Below, piece by piece: positions 21,339 to 33,186 of a DNA stretch of 64,000 nt. The notes beneath the pieces were generated by a model. It did not search any database. It had not been told where the DNA came from and saw only the letters and a list, made by a program, of their open reading frames with translations. Both the position numbers and the translations under genes were made by a program. Source of the stretch: Orychophragmus violaceus. Its lineage: Eukaryota > Streptophyta > Magnoliopsida > Brassicales > Brassicaceae. The first letter of the stretch is position 1. Each line of letters starts with the position of its first letter. The stretch lies in assembly GCA_030180135.1 (NCBI GenBank), contig CM058229.1, positions 45,101,522 to 45,165,521 of the forward strand, written 5' to 3'.

Positions 21339-21801
21339 TTTGTACACATAAGACAATCAGTCCACACAAAATGACATTATAACTAAACCTTGACGGCGTC
21401 TTTTGTGTTTTTTTTTAATTAAAGAAAATCAAACGACATCATTTTGGCTTAGTTGATTAATTTGTTTTTTAATTTCTAAACCGAGTTAATGGTTTAAATA
21501 TCTCTGTTAACGGCCAATTAACACTGTTATTAGATTTGATGGAAGCCGATTTTAGATAATTCATGTGTGAAATTTGAAATTTAGTTAAGTTTTTGGTGAT
21601 TTTAGCATGATTTGATAAGTCTTGTAGAAAAATCTGTTTTGGTCACAAGTTGATGGGGAGGGGGAGGAAAGGGAATGAGCCGTTTCCCCCATATATGAGA
21701 TATAAAGAAGAAAGTAAAAGAAGCTTTTGAGGCTTTATGTGAATGCCAAAATCAGGTAACGGCAAATCCGACATCAACTGCAGTTGAGAAGAGAGCATGT
21801 T

Positions 21802-22406
21802 ACTTGGAGTAAAAGAATCTGGTTCTCCAAAGAAACTCCAAAATATTCATTTCAAACTCGGACATCAGCTCTTAATAGGCTGCCTACAGGCGACATAATG
21901 TTATCTTGGAAAATCAGAGTAGACACAAATTGTATCTTCTGCACAACTCAACTTGAAACGAGAGATCATTTGTTCTTTCAATGTCCCTGTTCCGAAGAGG
22001 TATGGAGTAACCTTGTTGCAAACCTTTTCTCAGAAAAATATTCTACAATCTGGTAACGATTCATGGAAGTCTTAGTGATGAGGATAAATGATAAGACCAC
22101 TCAATTTCTATGGAGATGTCTTTTCCAAGTAATAGTCTCTCGGATTTGGAGGAAGAGAAATGCGAGACGACATGAGGAGGTAAATTTTCCACCTTCGATC
22201 ATAATTCGCAACATTGACAAACATGTTCGAAATAGAATCACCTCCATCGAGGTGAGGGAAATGCAGGATTTGAAAAGGCAATGGAAATCTGGTTCTCTAC
22301 AAGATAGAAGAAATGTAATAGGAGTGATTATTTTCGTTAAAAGTTGCAGTACTTGTAAAACCGAAGTTTTTGAATAAATTTAACAATTTCAAAAAAGAAA
22401 AGAAAA
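21802..22406 (+). mobile_element. 5'-truncated LINE, 3' end with zf-RVT domain
   Basis: The insert is bounded by a 13-bp target duplication AAGAGAGCATGTT (21789-21801 and 22407-22419) and ends in an A-rich tail. It encodes the C-terminal zinc-binding region of a plant L1-like reverse transcriptase protein: CIFCTTQLETRDHLFFQC and VWSNLV, then IVSRIWRKRNARRHEE in the next frame. This is a classical truncated target-primed insertion. Frame breaks at 22056 and 22377 show decay. Confidence 0.88.
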
Positions 22407-22469
22407 AAGAGAGCATGTTTTATATCAGATGAAATATCAGATCTACTATTAAAGAAAATGTATTAAGCA

Positions 22470-23760
22470 TAAGGCCAAAATTCACTAGTTGAAGGTTGTG
22501 GATGGTAATAATAAACATTTTTATCATATGGTGACAATTCGAAAGGCAAAACTACCCCTAAGAAGATACAACGAAAATATGGTATAGTCGCATACAACCA
22601 TGAGGATATAAAAAATGAGGATGTAGCTTACTCTGAACGGTTTCTAATTCACAAAGAAATTAACATTTGGCATAATTAAGAGGAAGTTCATCACTTGCTG
22701 ACATTTGAATGTAGTGAGGAAGATCAGGCGATGCTTCAGCGTGAGATTACATAGGAAGAGATCAAAAAGCTTCACAAAAAGCTTCTCGTCAATCGGATAA
22801 AAAACCATGCTACCAAATTCATTTTTCCTAACCAATTAGCTTTCGTTAAAGATCGTCTTCTAATGGAGAATGTTCTTTTGGATTTTGAGTTGGTGAAGAT
22901 TTATCGCAAGAGTAATGTATTTGCTAGAAGTGCAATTAAAATTGACATTTCAAAAAAAAAAATTTGATTCAGTAAAACGGCCATTTCTTTTGTCCGTTCT
23001 TAAGGCTATGTGTTTCCCTGAAAAAACATTTTATGGATTTAAAGGTTCATCACTTTAGCCTCGTTCTCACTTCAGGTTATTGGGGAGCTTGCACACTATT
23101 TTATAAGAACAAGATAACTTCGACATGGATGCTCTCTTCCACCCTATCTCTTTGCTATCTATTTGCAAGTTCTATCTAAACTCTTAGACAAGGCTGATGC
23201 AAACGGAAGAATAGGCTATCACCCACTGCCAGAACATAAACCTCACATATCTATGATTTGCAGATGATCTACTAGTTGTTCAGATGGGAAAAAGAGTTCA
23301 ATAGAAGGTATACTAAAGGTATTTCAAGAGTTCTCTCAAATGTCAGACATGCATATTAGTCTACACTTTATAAGGCAAAGGTAAAAGACACAACACAAGA
23401 GCTACTTTGGATCAGTTCATTTGACTAAGGCTTGCTTCCGGTATGGTACTTGGGACTTTCATTGATGACAAATTGAATGTATGTTCATGACTATGCTCCT
23501 TTGATTTACATATCAAACATCATATTAGTAGCTGGACAGCTCGATACCTTTCATTTGCTGGTCGATTGCAGCTCGTTGGAAAAATTACTCATAGTCTGAC
23601 CAAATTCTTAATCTCAACTTTCATATTACCATAGAAGTGCATTGCATAGATAAAAAAGATTTTCTCTGGTCTGGTCTAAATTTAAATACAAAAGGCTAAT
23701 TAATATAGGTTGGAAATATTTTTGAAAATCAAAGCAAGAAGGTGGGTTGTGATTGCGATC
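22470..23760 (+). pseudogene. Decayed LINE reverse transcriptase
   Basis: Scattered frames match plant L1 ORF2: DGNNKHFYHMVTIRKAK (linker), NQLAFVKDRLLMENVLLDFE and AIKIDI (RT fingers and palm), LSVLKAMCFPE, RIGYHP, VFQEFSQMSDMHI, and YLSFAGRLQLVGKI with FLISTFILP (thumb). Many stops and frameshifts are present and the FADD catalytic motif is not preserved. It is separate from the LINE inserted just upstream, which carries its own target duplication. Confidence 0.75.
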
Positions 23761-24128
23761 ATGTAAATATGGGTCATCAACTCTGACCACATATAGATTC
23801 ATGTTTTCAAGCTCCGTTGAGTGAGTCACCATTTCCACAACATCTCTATCACAACAAACATATTTCTTATTCTGATTCATGACACCAGATGGAAAGTAGG
23901 AGAACTTGTTCATATTCTCCGGAAATCCCCCACTCAACACCATATCTGTGAGCATGGCGAAACATGGCGTGTCAAAGTCCACCCTACAACATCATCTAGA
24001 ACCACCACTGTACGACCCATCTGCTGCCCAGTATCCTTCAACATGCAATCGGAAAAAGATTGTTTTACAAACAAATGATAGCCGATTGTTATTAAACAAC
24101 ATAACCACGATTTCACTAACAACGTCAA
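23626..24128 (-). other. Unidentified minus-strand open region
   Basis: A 118-residue frame on the minus strand (23982 to 23626) reads MDFDTPCFAMLTDMVLSGGF and KKYVCCDRDVVEMV, with a companion frame at 24128-23934. The composition is protein-like, and the cold resemblance is to N-terminal segments of MULE/VANDAL-type proteins. It overlaps the LINE tail on the other strand. The identity is not established. Confidence 0.25.
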
Positions 24129-24392
24129 TCACGATTTTGGCCCAAATTTCAGAAACTCTATACACAAACTATTAAAAATCGAAAGGAATGACTAAAAATC
24201 CTTACTTAGACATTCTCTATTTCGATTTCGAAAACAGAATATAAATTGTCCGATGAAGCTGAATTCTTACTCGATTTCGAAAAAGAAACTAACTCTAAGC
24301 CTCTCCTTTTCTTTCTCAGATGAAATTTTGACTTCAAATACTAAACAACTAAATTTCATTGTTTAGGGTTCATCATTCTATGTCTATGATTT

Positions 24393-24418
24393 GGGGGGGG
24401 GGGGGGGGGGGGGGGGGG
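24393..24418 (+). repeat. Poly-G run of 26
   Basis: An uninterrupted run of 26 G residues. Such a tract is rare in plant DNA and could form G-quadruplexes, or it may mark a sequencing/assembly artefact. The surroundings to 24660 contain more short G runs (TTGGGGGGTTTTACAC, TTGGGGGGTTAATA) and no gene. Confidence 0.95.
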
Positions 24419-24673
24419 TTGATAGATTTGTCGATGATTTTAGGTATTAAACCCGTCAATTCAAACACCGTGGTTTTTTGTCAAAAGGGCATGCCGTTTT
24501 TAGACAAAACCATACCGTGTTTGTAAAATTAATTAAAAACCGCATTTTAGTTAACGACATAGATTAAGTTTTAAAAGTGTTTTAAACGGAGGGCTTAATA
24601 AATTTGGGGGGTTTTACACGAACCAAACTTAGTTGGGGGGTTAATATACTAAAAGTCCATATAAAAAAAATCA

Positions 24674-25787
24674 TCATATATATAATAAGAGAAGGAGGGG
24701 CTCTCTCGAGCCGCCACATCAGCCCCCCTTGATTGGTTAATTTTCATCAAACTTTTCCACATCATCAACTAAAACATATATTAAAATTATTTAATTTAAA
24801 TATAATTACTTAATACTATTAAAAACTAAATTCTAAATTTGAATTTAATTTATAATTTATAATCTCATAATTATATAAATATTATATAATATAAAATTTA
24901 AATACATTTTTCATATCTCTATGTAATAAATAAACAAAAATAAATAAATCTCAATAAAAGTGAAATATCAAATTATAAGACTTTTTTTTTGTCAAACTCA
25001 AATCAAATTATAAGACTAAAAGTAAAAATATCATTACTAAATTTTTTACAATAATTAAAAATTAGAAGCAAAAACCATAAAAAATATAAATAATAGAAAT
25101 AATTATGAATAAGAATAGAAAATATTATGAAAATAAGACACAATGAGAATAAAAAACTTATACAAAATATAAGAACGTAAGAAATAAATAAAATCAATGA
25201 AATATATATATTAAAGAAATCTAAAATGATAACCAAAAATATTAAAATATAGAAATAATTATTATTAAAAATAAGAAGAAAATGTTACAAAATGAGATAA
25301 AATGATAATAATAAAAAAAATTTATATAAAGTATAAAAAGATAGAAAATAAAATAAAACCAATGAAATATATATAAAATTAATACAATTTAAAATGATAA
25401 CTAAAACAATAAAATATTATGGATGAAAACTAAAAAATTTACGAGTTTGATGAATGAAAATGTATAAATAACAAGTATATATATTTATTTAAAATAGTTT
25501 ATAAAAAAAAATTAAAAGGATGATAAAAAAGGCTGAAGGAAATAAAATTTTATAAAAAGTTCATTAAATCTGATAATTAAAAAAAATTATTTATAAAATA
25601 AATTAAATTAATAATTACATGTTAGCGTATATATTTTTCTAAAAATCATTATATTCATAAGAAAGAAAAAAATACAAATTTGTAAATTAAAAACATCTAA
25701 AATATTGATACTTAAAATAAATATCAAATATATTAAATATTTATAAATTTAAGAAAAATCCGCGCATTTGCGCGGATTCTCTCCTAG
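24674..25787 (+). mobile_element. Non-autonomous Helitron (copy 1 of tandem pair)
   Basis: The 5' end TCATATATATAATAAGAG leads into CTCTCTCGAGCCGCCACATCAGC. The 3' end has the hairpin CCGCGCATTTGCGCGG (25760-25775), a short spacer and then CTAG followed by T. These are canonical Helitron termini: 5' TC, 3' hairpin plus CTRR, no target duplication. The interior is AT-rich (A-runs, ATAAAA) with no Rep/helicase coding, so it depends on an autonomous partner. Confidence 0.85.
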
Positions 25788-25788
25788 T

Positions 25789-26864
25789 ATATATATAAAA
25801 GATGAAGAGGGGGCTCTCTCAAGCTGCCACATCAGCCCCCTTTTCATTGGTCAGTTTTAAACAAAATTTTCCACATCATCATTTAAACTAAAATAATATA
25901 TTATTTAATGTAAGTTCATTTAATTAACATGTAATTAGTTAAAAACTATTAAAACATAAATTTTAAATTTTAATTTAATTTGGAATATCATAAATATACA
26001 AATATTATAAATTACATGTTACATCTTTCATATTTTTATGCAAAAATATACAAAATAAATAAATAAATATCAATACAAGTGAAATATCAAATTTTAAAAC
26101 TAGAAATAAAGATAACATTATTAAAAAAGTTTTAAATAATGGAAAACTTGAAGTAAAGAACCACTGAACTAAAAATTATAAATAATATAAATAATTATTA
26201 TTAAGAATAGAAAGAAAATATTATAAAATGAGATACAATGACAATAAAAAATATAAAATATCAAAACATAAGAAATAAAAAAACAAATGAAATATATATA
26301 ACATTAAAGAAATTTAAAATGATAACTAAAAATATTAAAATATATAAATAATAATTATTAAGAATAGAAAAATGTTACAAAATGAGATAAAATAATAACA
26401 AAAAAGAAATTATATAAAATATAATAACATAAGAAAGAAAATAAAATTAATGAAATATATATATATATATATAAATTAACAAAATTTAAATGATAACTGA
26501 AAATATTAAAATACTATGAATGAAAATTAAAAATTTAAGAGTGATGAATATAAATAACAAGTATAAATATTTTAAATAGTTTATAAAAATGAAAAGGATG
26601 ATAAAAAAAGGTTGAAAGAAATAAATTTTTAAAAATCTCATTAAAAATTGATAATAAAAACATTTATTTATTAAAAAATAAATTAATAATCATATATTAG
26701 CGTATAATCTTTCATAAAAATCATTATAATTATAAAAATAAAAAATAAAAAATAAATTTGTAAATAAAAAAATATAAAATATTGATATTCAAAATAAATA
26801 TTAAACATATGTAATATTAACAAATTTAACCAAAATCTGCGCATTTGCGCGGGTTCTCTCCTAG
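25789..26864 (+). mobile_element. Non-autonomous Helitron (copy 2 of tandem pair)
   Basis: It follows copy 1 directly, head to tail. It begins ATATATATAAAAGATGAAG, has the same GGGGGCTCTCTC and CTGCCACATCAGC blocks, and ends with the hairpin CTGCGCATTTGCGCGG (26837-26852) and CTAG. The initial TC is not preserved. The two copies are recognisably the same family but have diverged by substitutions and indels. Confidence 0.85.
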
Positions 26865-27075
26865 TACATTTAATACTACATATTAACACATAAAAAAAGA
26901 TAAATGAAAAACTATCGCCTACATAATCTGTGAATCTTCTTTCCATGTTTCTCTGTTACCATCCTTTTCGTTCCTTTCTAATAAAGAACCTTCAACTAAT
27001 CCCTTTTCAAAAATCAGTAATCTCTACTCTCCTAAACATAAAATAATATAATTTTCCTTTAGGCTTTTATTTAAT

Positions 27076-27709
27076 ATGGGAAACGAAGCAGCTTTGAGAT
27101 CGTCAATGGTAGGTCTTGCAGTTGTGATGGTGGTGGTATGGTTATGGACACAGTCTTTAAAGAAGACGGCCGTTACCTACGCGATCGGTGTTTCTCTGAT
27201 CGCCGGCATAGTTTTGCCGGATTGGGACTTCTTTAATCGGAGTTTCTCCCGGTGGACATACCCTGTCACAGCCGAGGAAAGAGCAGCTGCTCTCTCCCGC
27301 AAATTCCATCCTTCAAGGTTACTTATATCTTATTTCAATATCAGACTAGTTGTTGCGTTATATCTTCAAATTGTTAGATCCATATGACAAAAAGGTTTGG
27401 TTAGTGTTGTTGTGGGTCAATGGATAAATCTGTTAAAACATATAACAATAGCATACAATGAAATGTGTGTATAGCTACGAATTAGGTCTCCAAGTAATGT
27501 ATACTTTTTTTTTTTGAATTATAAGTAATGTCTATTTCTGTGATGACTAATTTTATTTATTTACGTGACATGTATATATTTTTAGTCAAATTTAGTATAT
27601 ATGATATATCTGTAAAAGCAGGTTTAGAGTGTACCCTATGAGGATGGTTGTATACGGCACGGTGTACGGATATGCAGTGTATAGGTGGTGGATGTTCGTG
27701 ACGAAATGA
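27076..27709 (+). CDS. DTM1-like signal peptidase complex protein (two exons)
   Basis: Exons 27076-27317 and 27622-27709 with a GT-AG intron give 109 residues. The start MGNEAALRSSMVGLAVVMVV is followed by hydrophobic segments at about 10-27 and 36-50, the motif LPDWDFFNRSFSRW, and a C-terminus RVYPMRMVVYGTVYGY and YRWWMFVTK. The layout and motifs match the plant signal-peptidase-complex-like protein DTM1, related to SPC12 (SPCS1). In rice this ER membrane protein is needed for tapetum and meiocyte development. The reading frame is intact across the splice. Two Helitrons end about 210 bases upstream, so part of the promoter may be Helitron-derived. Confidence 0.85.
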
Positions 27710-28153
27710 AAGCCATCTTTAAGTATGTTGAAGGTTGATTAACAAATTATCTTAGCCTTTTTCATGCATATATAATTTATTTTTATGTTAGAATAATATG
27801 TAAGACCTACTTAAACCAAAAAGAAAAATCCACGATTGCATATTGGTGTCCGCAAAAGATAGATCAAAATTGTCAAATGGATGTTTTTTTAAAATAAGAT
27901 TGTCAAACTCAAATGGATGTTGGTCAAGTTGTACTGAAAATTTTGAAGCAAAAAAAAAACGTAAAGTTGAGTTTAGTTCTACAAGGTGCAAATAAATATT
28001 TTTGTCTGAACATTAAGGTTCAGGACTGGTCTGAGATAAAGTTCATGAAACCTTTACATAGGTCCAAAATTTATATAAAAGTTTAAGAGCATCAAAATTT
28101 TGTATTGTAGTGATTTATGGGCAAATTTTTATTTTCATACTTTAAACAGCTAA

Positions 28154-28424
28154 GAGCACATACATTGGAGTTTCTTAAGGGAGAGTTTCTTAACTATTCA
28201 CGTGGGTTCCACGTGGGGCCCACATAAATAGTTAAGAAACTGTCTCTTAAAATCCTTATCTAAGGATCGATCCTTACACTGTTCACGCCACGTGTCACGT
28301 AACGATTGATTCATTTTTTTTTTATTTTTTTTTTTTTTTTTCGGATCTGAAAAAAAAAAAATTAAAAAATTAATAAATTTTTTTTTCTAAGGACCCCTAG
28401 TGGGTAACACGGATGGACATGGTC
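28154..28424. mobile_element. Tourist-like MITE (copy 2)
   Basis: It starts GAGCACATACATTGG and ends CCATGTC-like (ATGGACATGGTC), with TAA on both sides (28151-28153, 28425-28427). It shares with the copy at 20206 the CACGTGGGTTCCACGTGG block, the CGCCACGTGTCACG word and the T/A runs. The inverted ends are more diverged than in copy 1. Confidence 0.75.
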
Positions 28425-28473
28425 TAACTACATACGGTTGATCCTGTAAAATTATTGTCAGTTGTTAAGAAAA

Positions 28474-28519
28474 CTAGATTCATCCGCCTCCGCGCACACG
28501 CCCAATTTGTATTTTTGAA
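28474..28519 (-). mobile_element. Minus-strand Helitron 3' terminus remnant
   Basis: On the minus strand the sequence reads GCGTGTGCGCGG, then AGGCGGATGAAT and CTAG followed by T, a Helitron 3' end. Only about 46 bases remain before a + strand Helitron starts, so the later element seems to have inserted into it. Confidence 0.5.
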
Positions 28520-29587
28520 TCAATACTATTAAAACAGGAAGGTTTGCCATGGTACATAAATGTTGTTTCCGAAATTTGCCCTTGATATTATTAGGATTTG
28601 TAACCTTCATTAAGGGTAAAACTGTAAAACAATTTATATTTGATTTATTATCTCTACAATCCATGTTTCCAAACAAGACAATTATTAAACATGTAGCCAA
28701 ACAACCAAAATCTAATGGGTCCCACTTTCATAATTAATTAAAATCAAAACAAATTAATCGATAAATATAATTAATAATTTATACATCAACTATTATATAT
28801 AAATTAAGATTCTCTAATTTATGATTTAATTCAAAATTTTATGATTTAATTCAAAATATATTTATAATATATTTTAATATCTCTTTATTTTGTTTCAAAT
28901 ATATATATATACACATATTACGATTGATGTTTTTACGATTGTACTTTTTAGCAGGTTTTTCCATCAAACTGAAAAATATTTAATTAATTAAACGGGTTGA
29001 AAAATTAATTAGCCAATCTCGATTATAAATTTTCTTAAAAAAAATTCGCATATAGTAAATAATTTCAGTTGATATATTTTAAAATTAATAAAATATTAAA
29101 ATGATTTCATACTTATATTATTCAAATATTTGAAGCGTCAAATTATGCTTTATGTTTGAATGAAGTTTTTAACGGATAGTTCCATCAAATTTGCAAATTA
29201 TATATACGACTATAACATGTATTTTATAAAATAATATTTTAGATAAATAAAATAACAATTAAACATATACCACATAACTTTTACAATAGTTGTTTTCACA
29301 TATATATTTTTCCAAACTATGATCTTACGATACAACACAGATTAAAATATATAATGCGAAATCGTTATTTTAATCTCTTAATCCTTACGATATATCTCCT
29401 CCAAATAACACATAATTCATTTTAAAAAACTAAATTGATAACTCACTGTTTATAATGTTGGTTAAACAATTATAATCAAAATTAGATTACATAATTAAAA
29501 ATCTAAACTACTATTAACAAAATGAATAAAAAGTAAAATTTGTAAAGAAAATTATACCCGCACTTAGAAGTGCGGGTCAAAATCTAG
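28520..29587 (+). mobile_element. Non-autonomous Helitron
   Basis: It starts TCAATACTATTAAAACAGG after an A and ends with the hairpin ACCCGCACTTAGAAGTGCGGGT (about 29556-29577), AAAAT and CTAG before T, so it sits precisely between A and T as Helitrons do. The interior is AT-rich without coding capacity. The 28549-28737 frame is not protein-like. Confidence 0.85.
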
Positions 29588-31556
29588 TTTTATTATTATT
29601 TTATTTTTATATTATATTTGATGTGTGCTTTTCTTTAGTATTATAATGTTTTTATTTCATTTTTTTATTTTTTTATAGAGATTTCTTAAGTATTTATTGT
29701 AACTTTCTGTTTTACTTTACAGAAATTTACATTTTTTTATGATTCATTCCTACTTGATATTTTACTTTAATATAGTTTAAATAAATATTATAATTACTTT
29801 TTGTATTTATGAGCTGCAATTTTTATTTTTGTAATTATTTTATTTGTAGACTATTTTGTATGTTTTCTTGAGTACTATAATGTAAATTTTTTTTTTAAAA
29901 TAAAATTATTTGTAATTGCGATTGTTAGTATTTTTGACCTAAACTCGGCTATGATATATCAATAGAATGGTCAAAATATATACCCTTATTTTATGGACAT
30001 ATACTTCAATTAACGTGGGGTTCTCCATAACAACAAAACTTCATAGGCTTTTATAAAGAGATAGCCGCTGCCGTACTCTTGTTCCCCAGTTATTTTTTTG
30101 GTGGTCAGGTCTCCTCACCAATAAAAAATTTTATTGTATAGGGTTTTTTTTCTGGTGGTCAGGTCTCCTCACCAATAAAAAATTTTATTGTATAGGGTTT
30201 AAAATCTCTTATATAATCATCCAAAATAAAATATTATTTGATAATTTTCTTTATCTTAATTTGCTTTTTATAATAATAAAAATATTTTTGTTTTATATTT
30301 GAAAGTTTGTGGGTCCGGAAAGAAAATAAACACCCATACTCTATATAAATAAAGCTACCACAAACGATTTGAAGAATCGATGTCGTTAAGAGCGCTTCGA
30401 AATTAAGGACTCAATTAACATAGACATTTAATTCTCAGGGTGGTGAACATTTAGAGACTGATTTTAGGTGATGCAAATGCATGTTGTCTCGTCTCCCAAA
30501 TCTCTAAGATGAAGGATGTTAGGGTTTCTAGGGTAGAAGGGTGAAACGGGAGGGTGAGATATGAATCTAGAGGGGAATGGGTGTTTTGGTTTGGACTGGT
30601 CCTTGGACCAAATAACAACAATATTTTTGTTTATGAAGGGTCTATTTAGTAACTTGCATGATCCTATTTTTTATTTTAATTTATGGAAGCCTAATGGGTT
30701 TTGATGTTATTTCTTTGGACCCAATTATATTTGTTGAGGTGACACTCTCTATGGAGAGAGCATCCTTGATTAACATTTATCCACAATTAATTATTTAGTT
30801 TTAAACACTTATATTTAGTATTTAACTATTTATCGCAACAAGTTTAACTATTTTAAAACCACTACAATTAACATTAAATACATTAAAAATTAATTTAAAA
30901 TATCATAAATATAAAATGATAATACAACATTTTTGAGCTAATAAAGATAAATAAATCTTAATACAAGTTAAACGACTAAAGTATAAGTGAAAAATAGTTT
31001 TAAAAATTAAAGATTAAAAATCAGTATTATAATACTATAACACAAAATAATAGTAAATACAAAATAAAAAGATAACAAATCATAAAAATAGAGAAGAATA
31101 TAATATATATAGAGAAACGGAGTTTAAATAAACAAATAAATTTTTAAAACATTAATAAAGAACGGAGTCAATAAAAATAGAAAATACATAAAATTGTAAA
31201 TTTATTGTAATATTAGGATTTATATGAATGAAAAGATTAGAAAATAGGTAATGTTTTAAATAAAATTTTGAATGTAAAAGATTAAAAGGATGATCAAGAA
31301 TCGAACAAAAAAAAGATTCATAAAACACACAAAATATAGTAATAAAAAGATATGAATATATTATTTATAATATTAATTAAAAAATACATGCGTGTTAACC
31401 AATGCTCTCTCCAACAAATTATTAGAGTCATAGAAAAATTATAAAGAACGATGTAAAAAATATTAATAGACAATGTAAATCTAAAAACATATATATTAAG
31501 TATTCAAAAACTAGAACAAAACTTGCATATTAGCACAGGTTCTCTCCTAAAATTAT
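29588..31556. other. AT-rich repeat zone with a 54-bp tandem duplication and a decayed Helitron-like copy
   Basis: No gene is seen. At 30095-30202 a 54-base unit containing GGTGGTCAGGTCTCCTCACC is repeated twice. From about 30730 (GAGGTGACACTCTCT) to 31556 (GCACAGGTTCTCTCCTA) the sequence resembles the Helitron family at 24674-26864, with a worn 3' end whose hairpin is lost. Confidence 0.5.
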
Positions 31557-33110
31557 AATGCAAACAATATTTTTATCAACGAATGTAAAAAAAATTAGTT
31601 GGTATCAATAATAAAAAAATTAAATCTTATTTTAAAAATAAATATTAAGCTATCAAGTATACTATATATATTAAATAATATCTTATGCTCTCAGCACATT
31701 TTAAATATTAATATACAAATTCTGAGGAAAACTCAAAGAATACAAACATTTATGACAATAAAATACAGTTAGAAAACATATAAATATTTAAAGAATAAAT
31801 AATAAATAATACTTCTATAACAAAGTATTTATTTTATCAATAAAAATATTTTTAATATTTCTCGCTTTTATAATATGGATAAACAATATGATATAAACAA
31901 ACTAATAACATTATATAAATAATCTAAGAAACATAATCAATTGACAAAGTATATGTTAGGAAGCTGAAGATCTGAAAGGAAAGAAAGAATAAATAGATTT
32001 TCGAAGAATGCGAAACATTTTTATTGACAATCATGTAAGAGAAAATTAGATGAAATATTTTTATATTTTATTTTAGAAACAATATATGGGAAGTATGACA
32101 AAAATGATATTGAAGATGTCACATTTGATTTTTTTAGAAGTATTTAAAACAAACTTTAAATTTTTAATATTGTACAATCCATGCATTTTAAAAAAATTCA
32201 AATTTATTTATTAATTAGAGAGCATATGTATTAGTTAAATAGCAAATATAAAACCAGTTTCTACATGAATAGATTTAACAGTGAAACACATAGTTAGATA
32301 GTTATAGATAATGTTATAAAATATCTCATATGAAATTTATGTTGTATATTATGATTTAAATAACTACATGATTGAGAGCTTTTCTGGAACTAAATGTTTC
32401 TATTTCAAAGTATTAAAAAGTGGTAGATATGAAACATATTAATTTTTTGGGAAAATAGGAATAGACTCGAAATTAACATCTAAAAACTAATCATCAAAAT
32501 GATAAAATACTATTCATTTAAATAAATAAATAAATATATATATATATATATTAAATTTGCGTAATGCGCATATTAGTTTGCAGTAAAAACAAATAGTAGC
32601 ACTGAGTTGAGATGAGAGATGAAAGTAAAGACATGTGATTTTCATGGAACAAATAAGATTAAATAGCTATTAATTCTCTAAAAATATCCATTTTGAGAGA
32701 GAAATAGTGAGTAAGTAATAACAATAGTGCAAATCACTATCTACTAAAGATTGATTTTATCATGTTTTTTTAGAATTTCATATATTCCCAGTTCGAAAAC
32801 GCGGGTCAGGCGGCCGAGTACTCACCAGAAAAGCGGTACACGGCAGGCCACCGCCGCGATTTCCTCTAATGCGGTGAACAAATCATTTTTTCTTCAAATT
32901 TTCGTTTTTTGGGAATTTAGTGTGTTGTAAGATGATATTTCTTATCAAATCTGTCTATTTAAGTTAAAACAATAAGAAATACGAGTTAAAATCACGAAAA
33001 AATGTTGACGGCACAAATTAGGGTTTTCAGACGCGCAGTCACAGTCACGAGGAAGAAGACAGGGGTATTATTGTAATTTTACATTCATTAAACAAAAACA
33101 AAAAATAACA
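31557..33110. other. AT-rich intergenic DNA
   Basis: AT-rich sequence with simple TA and ATAA repeats (for example 32516-32550) and no coding frame. A short GC-rich block at 32798-32875 contains GGCGGCCGAGTACTCACC and CCGCCGCGATTTCC; I do not recognise it. Confidence 0.4.
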
Positions 33111-33119
33111 TAAATGTAG

Positions 33120-33186
33120 ATTAGAGGTCTCGAACACGCTACCCGGAAGACCAATCTGTTTGACAATACCATTGGACTACGATATC
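33120..33186 (-). repeat. tRNA-like head, possible SINE
   Basis: On the minus strand TAGTCCAATGG resembles a Pol III A box, and about 45 bases on GTTCGAGACC is a good B box. That spacing is tRNA-like, but the body does not fold into an obvious tRNA cloverleaf, so a tRNA-derived SINE head is more likely. No poly(A) tail or target duplication was found. Confidence 0.35.

Larger units (their letters stand above)
19511..21689. mobile_element. Pack-MULE carrying H2A.W and RRM gene fragments
   Basis: Terminal inverted repeats of about 220 bases (19511-19735 against the complement of 21455-21689) start GGGGAAACGG and end CCGTTTCCCC. They are flanked by a 9-bp target duplication, CATCTATGA at 19502-19510 and CATATATGA at 21690-21698 (8 of 9 identical). 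Long TIRs with a 9-bp TSD are diagnostic of Mutator-like elements. There is no MURA transposase. Inside are pieces of a histone H2A.W gene and an RRM protein gene with intron remnants, plus two nested small elements. Confidence 0.9.

Noticed and set aside
32530..32580. Another Helitron 3' end (TTTGCGTAATGCGCATATTAG)
   Set aside because: The hairpin is imperfect and CTRR is replaced by TTAG; too weak to call.
33120..33186. Functional tRNA gene on the minus strand
   Set aside because: A- and B-box-like words are present, but no acceptor stem or anticodon arm can be drawn.
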